NCBI GenBank assembly: GCA_017461245.1
Contig: JAFTYW010000008.1
Coordinates: forward strand, 62,001-126,000
Reading direction: 5' to 3'
Length of the DNA stretch: 64,000 nucleotides
Source of the DNA: Oscillospiraceae bacterium
Lineage (GTDB): Bacteria > Bacillota > Clostridia > Oscillospirales > Ruminococcaceae
Shown: positions 1-8,939 of the stretch, piece by piece
Layout: every line of letters starts with the position of its first letter
How positions within the stretch are numbered: the stretch's first letter is position 1
Made by a program: the position numbers and the translations under genes
Notes under the pieces: model-generated
What the model was told of the DNA's origin: nothing
The model's input: the letters and a program-made list of their open reading frames with translations, nothing else
Database searches by the model: none

Positions 1-560
1 ACAAGCCGACCTATGTTGAGATCGACTTTGAAAAGGGCGTTCCCGTTGCTCTCGACGGCGAGAAGATGAGCGCAAAGAATATCATCTTAAAGCTTAACGA
101 GATCGGCGGCGCAAACGGCATCGGAATTATTGACATTGTTGAAAACCGCCTCGTCGGTATGAAGTGCCGCGGCGTTTATGAGACCCCCGGCGGAACCATT
201 CTTTACAAGGCACACAGAGTTTTAGAGACCATCTGCCTTGACAAGATGACCGCACACGAAAAAGAAAAGCTTGCCATCACCTTTGCAGAGCTTGTTTACA
301 ACGGCCAGTGGTTTACACCTCTTCGTGAGGCTCTCTCGGCATTTGTTGACAAGACTCAGGAAAAGGTTACCGGCAAGGTTCGCTTAAAGCTCTACAAGGG
401 CAATATGATAAATGCAGGAGTTTGGAGCCCCTATTCGCTCTACAGCGAGGAGATCGCAACCTTCGGCGAGAGCGACTACGATCAGAAGGATTCTGCTGGA
501 TTTATCAATCTTTACGGTCTGCCTATCAAGGTTCAGGCTATTGTTGACGGCAAGAAATAA
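1..560 (+). CDS. argG: Argininosuccinate synthase, C-terminal part (5' truncated by window edge)
   Basis: Open from the window start in the frame beginning at base 3, so only the C-terminal ~185 residues are present. The protein ligates citrulline and aspartate using ATP in arginine biosynthesis. Family-typical segments include [31 protein letters not shown] and the C-terminal [17 protein letters not shown]. It ends 15 bp before argH with the ribosome site AAGGAGAG between them, so the two are one arginine operon. An internal ATG at 66 is not the start, because the frame upstream ([20 protein letters not shown]) is also family sequence. Identification is confident; the N-terminal ATP-binding part is outside the window. 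Confidence 0.95.
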   Translation, partial: KPTYVEIDFEKGVPVALDGEKMSAKNIILKLNEIGGANGIGIIDIVENRLVGMKCRGVYETPGGTILYKAHRVLETICLDKMTAHEKEKLAITFAELVYNGQWFTPLREALSAFVDKTQEKVTGKVRLKLYKGNMINAGVWSPYSLYSEEIATFGESDYDQKDSAGFINLYGLPIKVQAIVDGKK

Positions 561-575
561 GGAGAGAAAACACTA

Positions 576-1952
576 ATGGCTAAAATGTGGGCAGGAAGGA
601 CGGACGGCAACACCAATAAGCTTGCCGACGACTTTAATTCTTCCATACATTTCGACTGCAAGATGTACAAGCAGGACATTTTGGGCTCTGTGGCGCACGC
701 CGCTATGCTCGGCGCCAAGGGAATAATATCGGGCGCTGACGCTGACACTCTTATAGAGGGCCTCGAGGGAATTTTAAACGACCTTGAAATCGGCACACTC
801 GAGTTTGATATGACCTGCGAGGACATTCATATGTTTGTTGAGCAGGAGTTGACAAGCCGCCTTGGCGACGTTGGAAAGAAGCTGCACACAGCAAGAAGCC
901 GTAACGACCAGGTTGCACTTGACATAAGAATGTACCTGCGCGACCGCATTGACACAATTTCCGCTCTTATCAGAGAGCTTATAATCGCAGTTACAAACAA
1001 GGCTGAGGAGCACAAGGCATCCATTATGCCGGGTTACACTCATTTGCAGAGGGCCCAGCCCATCACCTTTGGGCATCACCTTATGGCTTATGCTATGATG
1101 CTGCTGCGGGACCTTGACAGACTTTCTGACTGCAAAAAGAGAATGAACTTCTCCCCCATCGGCTGCTGCGCTCTGGCGGGCACCACCTACGATACAGACA
1201 GACATTTTGAGGCCGAAAAGCTTGGTTTTGACGGGATTTGCAGAAACAGCCTTGACGGCGTTTCGGACAGAGATTTCTCGGCAGAGCTGCTCTCTGCCCT
1301 CTCAATTATGATGATGCATCTTTCCCGTTTTTCAGAGGAGATCATCCTTTGGTCGAGTTGGGAGTTTAAGTTTGTAGAGCTTTCGGACTCCTTCACCACA
1401 GGCTCGTCTATTATGCCGCAAAAGAAAAATCCCGATATGGCGGAGCTTGTTCGCGGCAAAACGGGCAGAGTCTACGGAGACCTTATGTCGCTCCTTACTG
1501 TTTTAAAGGGTCTGCCCCTTGCATACAACAAAGATATGCAGGAGGACAAGGAGAGCGTTTTTGACGCCTGCGACACCGCAGAAATGTGCCTTTCGGTCTT
1601 CGCCCCAATGATACATGAAATGAGCATTTGCACTGATAATATGAAAAAGGCGGCGCAGGGCGGCTTTATAAACGCAACCGACCTTGCCGACTATCTTGTT
1701 AAGAAGGGCCTTCCCTTCAGAAGCGCATATAAAATTTCGGGACAGATAGTTGCAAAATGCATCGCCGAGGGCAAGATCTTAGAAACTCTTACACTTTCCG
1801 AGTACAAAGAGTTTTCCGACCTCTTTGAAGATGACATTTACAACGAAATTTCGCTTGAAACCTGTGTTAGCAAGCGCATCAGCGAGGGCGGCACCTCGGT
1901 TTCCTCTGTCGAAAGCCAGATAGCTTTTGTAAAAGCAGAACTTAATAAGTAA
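576..1952 (+). CDS. argH: Argininosuccinate lyase
   Basis: 458 residues, normal for the family. It cleaves argininosuccinate to arginine and fumarate, the last step of arginine synthesis, as a cytosolic homotetramer. Visible landmarks are the N-terminal MWAGRTDG, HTARSRNDQVALD, PGYTHLQRAQPITFGHH and the fumarase/lyase signature GSSIMPQKKNPD, whose mobile loop carries the catalytic Ser. It follows argG by 15 bp with a good ribosome site. An intrinsic terminator directly after the stop closes the operon. Confidence 0.97.
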   Translation: MAKMWAGRTDGNTNKLADDFNSSIHFDCKMYKQDILGSVAHAAMLGAKGIISGADADTLIEGLEGILNDLEIGTLEFDMTCEDIHMFVEQELTSRLGDVGKKLHTARSRNDQVALDIRMYLRDRIDTISALIRELIIAVTNKAEEHKASIMPGYTHLQRAQPITFGHHLMAYAMMLLRDLDRLSDCKKRMNFSPIGCCALAGTTYDTDRHFEAEKLGFDGICRNSLDGVSDRDFSAELLSALSIMMMHLSRFSEEIILWSSWEFKFVELSDSFTTGSSIMPQKKNPDMAELVRGKTGRVYGDLMSLLTVLKGLPLAYNKDMQEDKESVFDACDTAEMCLSVFAPMIHEMSICTDNMKKAAQGGFINATDLADYLVKKGLPFRSAYKISGQIVAKCIAEGKILETLTLSEYKEFSDLFEDDIYNEISLETCVSKRISEGGTSVSSVESQIAFVKAELNK

Positions 1953-1959
1953 AACAAAA

Positions 1960-1987
1960 AACTCCCTCAATCGAGGGAGTTTTTTTG
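1960..1987 (+). terminator. Intrinsic terminator of argGH
   Basis: ACTCCCTC / GAGGGAGT stem with a 4-nt loop followed by seven T, starting 8 bp after the argH stop. Confidence 0.9.
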
Positions 1988-2140
1988 AGCCTCCCTTGTG
2001 TAAAGGGAGGTGGCATTTTCACCAGAAAATGACGGAGGGATTGTACTTTGCATTTTTTTGATACTAATCTCAAGACAATTTCACTATTTAGCAATCCCTC
2101 AGTCAGCTTCGCTGACAGCTCCCTTTACACAAGGGAGCCT
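1987..2140. repeat. MITE-like inverted-repeat element
   Basis: About 154 bp bounded by related palindromic ends: left CCTCCCTTGTGTAAAGGGAGG, right (reverse complement) GGCTCCCTTGTGTAAAGGGAGC. Both continue inward to a GAGGGATTG block (left near 2035-2043, right near 2092-2100). The right arm carries an extra hairpin CAGCTTCGCTG. There is no coding capacity between the arms. This architecture fits a short non-autonomous element of a kind widespread in Oscillospiraceae intergenic regions; the family assignment is from memory of such palindromes, not from a search. It lies between convergent argH and tex. Confidence 0.6.
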
Positions 2141-2143
2141 TTT

Positions 2144-4291
2144 TTAGATATCCTTCATTGTGAGTGAAATGCGCATTTTGTTGAGGTCTACCGAGAGGAT
2201 CTTTACGTCGACAACGTCGCCGACCTTCAAGACCTCAGAGGGATGCTTTATGAACTTGTTGCATATCTGCGAGATGTGAACAAGTCCATCTTGGTGAACG
2301 CCGATATCGACAAATGCGCCGAAATCTATAACGTTTCGCACAGTTCCCTTTAAGACCATTCCGTCCTTTAAGTCCTTGATATCAAGAACGTCGGTGCGCA
2401 GCATCGGGGGAGGAAGCTCGTCACGGACGTCTCGGCCTGGCTTAATAAGCTCACGCAGAATATCGGTAAGGGTGGGAACGCCGACACCGAGCTTTTCTGA
2501 GAGGACGGAGAGACCCTCCTCCTCTGCCTTTTGCTTTAAAGCGGCACCACAGGTTGCGATGTCCTTTTTAGAGTATCCGAAATGCTCCAAAAGGTCGCTT
2601 GCCGCTTTGTAGGATTCGGGGTGAACTGCGGTGTTATCTAAAGGTTCTTTACTTTCGGCAACTCGTAAGAATCCTGCGCACTGCTCGTAGGCCTTAGGGC
2701 CGAGTTTAGCGACCTTTTTAAGCTCGCTGCGGCTCTTAAATGCGCCGTTTTCCTCTCTATATGCAACGATATTGTTGCAAACGGCAGAGGAAAGACCCGA
2801 AATGCGCGATAAAAGGGCAGGAGATGCGGTGTTTAGGTCCGCTCCGACTGTGTTAACGCAGTCCTCAACAACGCCGTCAAGCGCCTCGGCAAGCCTTTTA
2901 GGAGGCATATCGTGCTGATACTGGCCGACGCCGATTGCCTTAGGCTCGATCTTAACAAGCTCGGCAAGGGGATCCTGCAGTCTTCTTGCTATTGAAACAG
3001 CACTTCGTAAAGTAAGGTCAAAGTCGGGCAGCTCGGTTGCGGCAAGCTTAGAAGCCGAGTAGACTGATGCACCCGCCTCGCTGACTACCATATAGGCGAC
3101 CTTTTCATCCATTTCGCCGATGGTCTGAGCGGTGAACATTTCGGTTTCCTTTGAGGCGGTTCCGTTGCCGATTGCTATTATCTCTACGCCGTATTTCTTT
3201 ATCATAGATTTTAAAACGGTCTTGGATTTTTCTATTTGAGCATCTGAATGTGTCGGGTAAATAACCGAGGTGTCAAGCACCTTGCCGGTAGCGTCAACTA
3301 CCGCGAGCTTACAACCTGTTCTATAACCGGGGTCAAGACCGATGGCAACCTTGTTCTTAACGGGAGGCTGCATTAAAAGCTGATGCAGGTTTGTTCCGAA
3401 AACCGAAATTGCCTGCTCTGCCGCCTTGGCGGTAAGCTCATTTCTCACCTCTCGCTCTATCGAGGGGAATATAAGGCGGCTGTAAGCGTCCTCGCCCGCC
3501 TTGAAAACGGCGTTTGACGAGGGGCTGTTGCCCTTGACCATAAGCCTTGAAATGACCGAGAGCATCTTCTCGCTGTCAGCAAGCACACTGACCTTCAAAA
3601 AGCCTTCCTTCTCGCCTCTGTCAATGGCAAGAACTCTGTGTCCCGCAATCTTGCTGACGGCCTCGGAAAACTCATAGTACATTGAGTAAACGCTGTCGGT
3701 GTCCTCTTTTGCGGCTACCGACGAAACGATACCGCCGAGCATAACGAGGTTTCTTATTCTCTTACGAATTTCGGCGTTATCCGAGATTTCCTCTGCGATA
3801 ATATCGAGTGCGCCATTAAGAGCATCCTCAGCGCTTTCAACGCCCTTTTCGCTATCAACGTACTGCTCTGCGGCGACAATTGGAATGAGCTTTTCATCCT
3901 CCTGCGCCAAAATGAGCTGTGCAAGCGGCTCTAAGCCCTTTTCCTTTGCGACAGAGGCTCTTGTCTTTCTCTTGGGTCTGAAGGGTCTGTAAATATCGTC
4001 AATTTCAGAGAGGGTCTTAGCAGCATCTAAGGCGGCCGAGATCTCGTCGGTGAGCTTTTCCTGCGCCGCGATAAGACCTCTTACCTCTTCCCTACGCTCG
4101 TCAAGGCCTCTAAGGTAGGCAAGGCGCTCGGATATCTCACGGATGAGCTGATCGTCCATCGAGCCGTGCATTTCCTTTCTGTATCTCGCGATAAAGGGAA
4201 TGGTGTTACCCTCGTCAAGCAGGGCAATAATGTTTGCCACGTGCTCTTCTCTTACGTTAAATTGTTCTGAAAGTTTTTGTGCGTAATTCAT
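2144..4291 (-). CDS. tex: Tex-family RNA-binding transcription accessory protein
   Basis: 715 residues, full length for Tex. Tex is a modular nucleic-acid-binding protein that associates with the transcription machinery. Domain order: N-terminal helical region (FNVREEHVANIIALLDEGNTIPFIARYRKE), YqgF/RNase H-like domain (KVAIGLDPGYRTGCKLAVVD, around 315-335), helix-hairpin-helix region (NTASPALLSRISGLSSAVCNNI), and a C-terminal S1 RNA-binding domain (GTVRNVIDFGAFVDIGVHQD, about 645-712). It is monocistronic, facing argH, with a bidirectional-looking hairpin upstream at 4361-4392. Confidence 0.95.
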   Translation of the reverse strand: MNYAQKLSEQFNVREEHVANIIALLDEGNTIPFIARYRKEMHGSMDDQLIREISERLAYLRGLDERREEVRGLIAAQEKLTDEISAALDAAKTLSEIDDIYRPFRPKRKTRASVAKEKGLEPLAQLILAQEDEKLIPIVAAEQYVDSEKGVESAEDALNGALDIIAEEISDNAEIRKRIRNLVMLGGIVSSVAAKEDTDSVYSMYYEFSEAVSKIAGHRVLAIDRGEKEGFLKVSVLADSEKMLSVISRLMVKGNSPSSNAVFKAGEDAYSRLIFPSIEREVRNELTAKAAEQAISVFGTNLHQLLMQPPVKNKVAIGLDPGYRTGCKLAVVDATGKVLDTSVIYPTHSDAQIEKSKTVLKSMIKKYGVEIIAIGNGTASKETEMFTAQTIGEMDEKVAYMVVSEAGASVYSASKLAATELPDFDLTLRSAVSIARRLQDPLAELVKIEPKAIGVGQYQHDMPPKRLAEALDGVVEDCVNTVGADLNTASPALLSRISGLSSAVCNNIVAYREENGAFKSRSELKKVAKLGPKAYEQCAGFLRVAESKEPLDNTAVHPESYKAASDLLEHFGYSKKDIATCGAALKQKAEEEGLSVLSEKLGVGVPTLTDILRELIKPGRDVRDELPPPMLRTDVLDIKDLKDGMVLKGTVRNVIDFGAFVDIGVHQDGLVHISQICNKFIKHPSEVLKVGDVVDVKILSVDLNKMRISLTMKDI

Positions 4292-4360
4292 AAGCTATCC
4301 TTTCGGTAAATAGTATACTTTATTTTACCATATCCGCCGAGATTTTTCTACCCCAAAACG

Positions 4361-4392
4361 CAAAAAAGCTCCTTTTTAAAGGAGCTTTTTTG
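4361..4392. terminator. Terminator between the glycosidase-like gene and tex
   Basis: AAAAAAGCTCCTTT / AAAGGAGCTTTTTT, a long symmetric stem whose arms give a U-tract in either direction. It sits just after the stop of the minus-strand gene at 4397, so it most likely ends the sugar-acid operon. Confidence 0.85.
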
Positions 4393-4396
4393 CAGT

Positions 4397-6319
4397 TTAT
4401 TTTCTTATAACAAGCTTATCGTTTGCCTTTACGATCTCGCCGTTTTTAAGAGCAAAATCTTTGTCAGAAAAGTTTACAATAACGCTGACTCCGTTTGAAA
4501 ATTCGGTTTTCTGAACCTTGAAATCGTCAGAAAGATACTCAAATGAGGTCATTTTCTCATAACCCACCTCAACAGCGAGCGGCGAGGTGTTTTTATAAGA
4601 AGTCTCTATGCTATCGGCAAGCTTTTCGTAGTTTTTAGCCGCAAAGGAGAATATCGGCGGCAGACCGTAAAGGTTTAAGTACAGATCGCGCCTCGGCATA
4701 AGCTCGGGACAACAGTTGTGGCTGTCGCCCCAGTACCAGTATGAGATCATACAATCGTGATATACAAGCTCCCAAAGGGGAATACGGTACCGAGGGTTAA
4801 GCATATAATCGTTTATTTTGCTGTCGATCTCGTCGCCAAAGTAGAGCTCTGCCATTCTTCTGCCCGACTGATAGGAGCGCCATTCACTTATGCTGAGCAT
4901 TCCCTCGTTGTAAACGCAATGGACAAGTCCGTCCTCTCTGCCTATCTCGGTGCCGCAGACAAGGCCGTTATCCTCAACGACCTTTGTAAGCTCAACCTTG
5001 TATTTAAGTCCGTCGCGCCTTGTCATAGGATGCTCAACACTATAGCACTCGTTGGCATAGTTAAAAACAACGTCCAAAAACCAGCCGTCAACATTTATCT
5101 TTTTGTTAAGGGCAGGAATTCTATCCTTGGCGCATTTTACGCACTCGGCGTCGCACATTCTGTTCTGGTAATAGTAATTTCCGTCCTTACCCATAAGCTG
5201 CCAGGCGGTCATAAGCTGGCCGTCCTTTGTGATAGCAATGGAATCGGGCCAATAGGAAAGGCGAGGTTTGCAGCGGTTGTATCTTGTGTCGGTCATAAGA
5301 GATGCGGTGGCTTTAGGGATAACGTCCGAAAATACGTCGTAAACTGTGGTAAGGTAGCCCTTGTCTTTGACGTATTTTACTGTATCGGGGTCGACGTTCT
5401 CGTCAAAGATGCTCCACATAACTCTGTCGATGCCGCGCTTTTTCATATCATCGGCAATCTCTCGGCGGCGGGCATACTGCTCTTTCGTTGGAGGGGTGTA
5501 CTTAGCATCCTTATTATAGAGCTTATACATAGCGTCGTCGTTGAACACCCAGACGTCTGCCGCGCCTATCATTTTATCAACATTTTTAACCGCCTCTGCC
5601 TTTTCCTTAAGGGTTCTTACAAAGCCGCGCTTATCGGCAAAGGTGCGGTATTTTTTGCACATATCGGTAATGCCGCCGTCCTCAGACACGACAAATCTCA
5701 AAACTCTGTCGTAGCCCCAATAGGATTTCTGCGGCAGGAAATAGGGACGAACTCTGAAAAATCCGTCATCGTCGCGGTCAAAATACATTCCTGCATCGTA
5801 GTTCGACTCACAGGCGCAGAGAAGGTATGCCCCGCTCCTGCCGCCTCTTGCAAGACCCCACATTGCCATAACCGAAAAACCGCAGGCAAAGTGCTTGTAA
5901 TCGTGATACAAAATTACTTCGGGGTCGCTGTTATCCGCCTCGATGGCAACGCCTTCGTTGTAGGGCATTATATGGGTGTCTCCCTTTTTAACGTCAAAAG
6001 CGGGCGGGTAATGAAATTCCTTTTCAAATCTGGCGTTGCCGCTCATGGTGAGCTTAACATTTCCCTCATCAAACGAAAGACGGGCGTAAACTATAGTTTC
6101 GGGATCGGGAACGGCCTCGCCAAGCTGCACCTCGCCATCCTTTTTCTCGGGGCGGCTTACGTTATACACGATCTCTTCGCCCTCTATGCGAGCATTTGAA
6201 ATACTGTATTCGCTCTCTGCGGCAAGTGTTTCAAAGCAAAGCTCGCCTCTACTTATGGAAAAAGCTCCGGTTTGTTCGTTTAAGGATATTTCTACACCGT
6301 TTTTTGTAATTTTAAGCAT
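4397..6319 (-). CDS. Putative TIM-barrel glycoside hydrolase of an uncharacterised family
   Basis: 640 residues. Start ATG has the strong ribosome site GGGGAG. The N-terminal ~220 residues look like beta-sandwich sequence (VEISLNEQTGAFSISRGELCFETL). The middle resembles a TIM barrel: MKKRGIDRVMWSIFDENVDP, then INVDGWFLDVVFNYANECYS and VCGTEIGREDGLVHCV, with acidic residues placed as candidate catalytic groups. The C-terminal ~70 residues look like a small beta domain. There is no signal peptide, so it should be cytosolic. It resembles DUF6259/DUF5696-type or GH101/GH129-like uncharacterised glycosidases; the family is not certain. It is the last gene of a six-gene sugar-acid operon, which suggests it releases the sugar that the upstream genes oxidise and cleave. 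Confidence 0.55.
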   Translation of the reverse strand: MLKITKNGVEISLNEQTGAFSISRGELCFETLAAESEYSISNARIEGEEIVYNVSRPEKKDGEVQLGEAVPDPETIVYARLSFDEGNVKLTMSGNARFEKEFHYPPAFDVKKGDTHIMPYNEGVAIEADNSDPEVILYHDYKHFACGFSVMAMWGLARGGRSGAYLLCACESNYDAGMYFDRDDDGFFRVRPYFLPQKSYWGYDRVLRFVVSEDGGITDMCKKYRTFADKRGFVRTLKEKAEAVKNVDKMIGAADVWVFNDDAMYKLYNKDAKYTPPTKEQYARRREIADDMKKRGIDRVMWSIFDENVDPDTVKYVKDKGYLTTVYDVFSDVIPKATASLMTDTRYNRCKPRLSYWPDSIAITKDGQLMTAWQLMGKDGNYYYQNRMCDAECVKCAKDRIPALNKKINVDGWFLDVVFNYANECYSVEHPMTRRDGLKYKVELTKVVEDNGLVCGTEIGREDGLVHCVYNEGMLSISEWRSYQSGRRMAELYFGDEIDSKINDYMLNPRYRIPLWELVYHDCMISYWYWGDSHNCCPELMPRRDLYLNLYGLPPIFSFAAKNYEKLADSIETSYKNTSPLAVEVGYEKMTSFEYLSDDFKVQKTEFSNGVSVIVNFSDKDFALKNGEIVKANDKLVIRK

Positions 6320-6331
6320 GGTATTTCTCCC

Positions 6332-7252
6332 CTACCTTTTCAGCATAGCGCAAAGCGGCGCTTTGACCTTAATTTCGCTCAAAAAATTCATAGAATTGTC
6401 GTTTTTTATTTCGAAAACAGAAACATTGTCGCTCTCTTGGTTTGCACAAATGAGCAGATTATCCAGCAGAAAAATATCTCTCGGGCATTTTCCTCGGCTT
6501 GAAAAGCTATTAATAAGCTCTGCCTTACCCTCGCACAGAGAAAACACCGAAACGCTGTCTGCCCCTCTGTTACTGACATAAAGGCGATCACCCGAAATTC
6601 TTATAGCAGCGGGATGATTTTCTCCCTCGTAGCCTGCGACGGCTGAAACCGTGCCGAGCATTTTAAGCTCACCGTCAGAGTACTTAAAACTGACTACCTC
6701 TGAAGATAGCTCACAGGCACAGTAGACATATTTTCCCGCCTTATCAAAGCAGATATGCCTTGGGCCGCTACCCTCTTTGAGCTTTACCTCTGATTTAAGA
6801 GCGAGATCTTTATCAAAAAGATAAATTTTATCGAGCCCCAGATCGCAAACGCAGAGGTACTTTCCGTCGGGAGTAAGGCCGACAAAATGCATTTTCGATT
6901 TCTCCGAGAGCTTAAGGCTTGTATCGGGAGAGGCAAAAAGGCTTCCCGAGCCGTAATGTGCGGCGTAGACCCTACCGTTATCTACTGCAAGATGGCAGGC
7001 GATCTCTCCCTTTGTAAAGAGCGGCTCGCTTTTGTTTTTAAGGTTTCCGTCCCCATCAACATCAAAGGACACAACACCGCTCTCGCCGTCGCGCACGTCA
7101 CGAAGCAAAACATACATCTTGCCGCCGTCAAGTACAAAATACATAGGGCGTTCAAGCGGCACGAACTGCTTTAGGGCTATTTCTTTGCCGTTTATCTCAT
7201 AGTGATAGATACCGCCGCTTTTATCAAAAGAGGCAACATACAAACTATACAC
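6332..7252 (-). CDS. Lactonase-family seven-bladed beta-propeller (6-phosphogluconolactonase-like, YbhE/Pgl type)
   Basis: 306 residues, starting at GTG that overlaps the upstream SDR stop by one base (TAGTG). Repeating propeller strands are visible: GPRHICFDKAGKYVYCACELSSEV, ENHPAAIRISGDRLYVSNRG and GKCPRDIFLLDNLLICANQESDNV, the standard Pgl/YbhE blade signatures. Members hydrolyse sugar lactones to aldonic acids. Beside a dehydrogenase and an aldonate dehydratase, the natural reading is hydrolysis of the lactone made by the SDR enzyme. A non-phosphorylated sugar lactone is the likely substrate, by context only. Confidence 0.85.
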   Translation of the reverse strand: MYSLYVASFDKSGGIYHYEINGKEIALKQFVPLERPMYFVLDGGKMYVLLRDVRDGESGVVSFDVDGDGNLKNKSEPLFTKGEIACHLAVDNGRVYAAHYGSGSLFASPDTSLKLSEKSKMHFVGLTPDGKYLCVCDLGLDKIYLFDKDLALKSEVKLKEGSGPRHICFDKAGKYVYCACELSSEVVSFKYSDGELKMLGTVSAVAGYEGENHPAAIRISGDRLYVSNRGADSVSVFSLCEGKAELINSFSSRGKCPRDIFLLDNLLICANQESDNVSVFEIKNDNSMNFLSEIKVKAPLCAMLKR

Positions 7253-8019
7253 TAAAATCCATACCTTTCACGTTTATCGCAAACTAATGAGGCACCGTTA
7301 TCCATAACGAGCGTTGCGCCCGTTACCGAAGCGGCCGCAGGCGAGCTTAAATAAATTGCCGCCTTTGCAACCTCCTCGCAGGTTGCCCACTTGCAAAGAG
7401 GTATCTTATAATAGGTGTCCTCTTTGTCGTCAAGCCTTGCAGAGCCTGTGTCTGTCCAGCCGGGAGCGATAGTATTTACCCTTATCTTATATTTAGCAAG
7501 CTCGATAGCACAATGCTCGGCAAGCTTGTTTACCGCCGCCTTGACAGTTCCGTAAACCGAGACCTCTCCAAAATGGGTTTTGGAATGGTTTGACGAAATC
7601 ATAACGATACTGCCCGCGATGCCCTTTTCGATCATAAGCTTTGCGGCGCCCTGGGTGCAGAAAAAGCTGCCCTTTAAGTCGACGTCGCACATAAGATCAA
7701 AAAGCGCCTCGTCGGTTTCAAGAAAAGCGGATTTTTTGGTTACACCCGCGTTGTTTACAAGTACGTCAAGCCTGTCAAAATGCTTTGAAAACTCGGCAAA
7801 AAGATTTTCGATCTCATCGCATTTGCTGATGTTGCATTTAAGGGCTACTGCCTTTTGTCCCATTTCTTCAATCTGGGAAACGGCCTCTTTTGCGCCTGCA
7901 TCGCTGCTTACATAGGTAAGTGCAACATCATAACCCTCTTTTGCAAACTCGAGAGCTATCGCCTTGCCGATACCCGTTCCGCCACCTGTAACAAGCGCTA
8001 CTTTTTTATTTGTAGTCAT
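7252..8019 (-). CDS. SDR-family NAD(P)-dependent sugar dehydrogenase
   Basis: 255 residues, classical short-chain dehydrogenase/reductase. Cofactor motif TGGGTGIGKA near the N-terminus, NNAG around residue 90, catalytic Ser in MISSN and YGTVK as the YxxxK pair, then the PGWTDT region. It resembles FabG or glucose/galactose 1-dehydrogenases. The context (lactonase immediately downstream, dehydratase and aldolases upstream) points to oxidation of a free sugar to its lactone, not fatty-acid synthesis. The sugar cannot be read from sequence. Confidence 0.88.
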   Translation of the reverse strand: MTTNKKVALVTGGGTGIGKAIALEFAKEGYDVALTYVSSDAGAKEAVSQIEEMGQKAVALKCNISKCDEIENLFAEFSKHFDRLDVLVNNAGVTKKSAFLETDEALFDLMCDVDLKGSFFCTQGAAKLMIEKGIAGSIVMISSNHSKTHFGEVSVYGTVKAAVNKLAEHCAIELAKYKIRVNTIAPGWTDTGSARLDDKEDTYYKIPLCKWATCEEVAKAAIYLSSPAAASVTGATLVMDNGASLVCDKRERYGF

Positions 8020-8030
8020 AATCGTTTCTC

Positions 8031-8936
8031 CTACCAGCCGTATTCCTGCGACATAACGGCATAGAAATCTTCAAAAAGCTTATCAAAATACTCGTCTGTG
8101 TTGTACGAGGGCTTGCGACAATAGTCGCTCTCGATAATTCCTCTGCGCTTTAAAATTCTCTTTTCAAAGGAGATTATTTGCTCAACGTTCTGTCTGATGT
8201 GGTTGAGCATAGGCAGGAGCTTGTTGTGAACCTCAATAGCGCCCATTCTGTCGCCGCTTAAATATTTGTTGTAGATATCAAGATAAACGTCATACATAGA
8301 GCAGCCGGGCATTGCGCCGATAGCGCCTCTGTCCATACACTCGATAAGTTGGAAGCCTGCATTGCCGACAAATATCTTCATCTGTCCGTCGGTAAGTTTC
8401 ATAAGGTTTGTAACGTAGGGACCAGCGGGCTTGCACTCTATTTTATAGTAAATGATGTTGGGGCATTCCTTGCCGAGCTTTACAAAAACCTCGGGAGCGA
8501 TGCCGACACCCGTCTGCTCAGGGGCATACTGCACCATAATGGGAATCTTAACGGCGTTTGCAACCGCCTTCATATGCTCGTACAGATAATTGGCACCGGG
8601 CTTTAGGAAGAAGGGGGGCAGAAGCATAAGGCAGTCTGCGCCCGCTGCCTCAAAGCGCTTTGCGGTTTTAACGGCAACCTCGGTTGCGTGGTCGGTTACC
8701 GAAACGATGGTCTTGCCGCCGACCTCTTTTGCGGCCTTTACGGTGGTTTCGAGCATCTTCTGCTTCTCGTTATCATCAAGCTTATAGTACTCGCCTGCTA
8801 TTCCGAAAAGGGTTACGGCGTGGCAGCCGCCATTGATAAGATGCTTTACAAGCTTGTCAAGGCTTTTATAGTCAACCTCGCCGTTCTCCGAAAAGGGAGC
8901 GGCAATAATCGGGCAAATTCCTTTAATATCTGTCAT
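8031..8936 (-). CDS. DapA/NanA-family Schiff-base aldolase
   Basis: 301 residues, full-length DHDPS-like (beta/alpha)8 barrel. KGICPIIAAPF at the N-terminus, LFGIAGEYYKL where the family has the GTTGE-type loop, MVQYAPEQTG carrying the conserved Tyr, and YYKIE with the Schiff-base Lys. The genomic setting argues against lysine biosynthesis and for cleavage or dehydration of a 2-keto-3-deoxy sugar acid. It is 4 bp from the HpaI-type gene. Having two aldolase families in one operon is worth noting; one may act as a dehydratase. Confidence 0.85.
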   Translation of the reverse strand: MTDIKGICPIIAAPFSENGEVDYKSLDKLVKHLINGGCHAVTLFGIAGEYYKLDDNEKQKMLETTVKAAKEVGGKTIVSVTDHATEVAVKTAKRFEAAGADCLMLLPPFFLKPGANYLYEHMKAVANAVKIPIMVQYAPEQTGVGIAPEVFVKLGKECPNIIYYKIECKPAGPYVTNLMKLTDGQMKIFVGNAGFQLIECMDRGAIGAMPGCSMYDVYLDIYNKYLSGDRMGAIEVHNKLLPMLNHIRQNVEQIISFEKRILKRRGIIESDYCRKPSYNTDEYFDKLFEDFYAVMSQEYGW

Positions 8937-8939
8937 TTT

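Noticed and set aside
774..1205. Minus-strand 143-codon frame
   Set aside because: Antisense to argH, which is a complete family member.
4757..6199. 480-codon plus-strand reading frame
   Set aside because: Entirely antisense to the glycosidase-like gene, no ribosome site, composition typical of a shadow frame.
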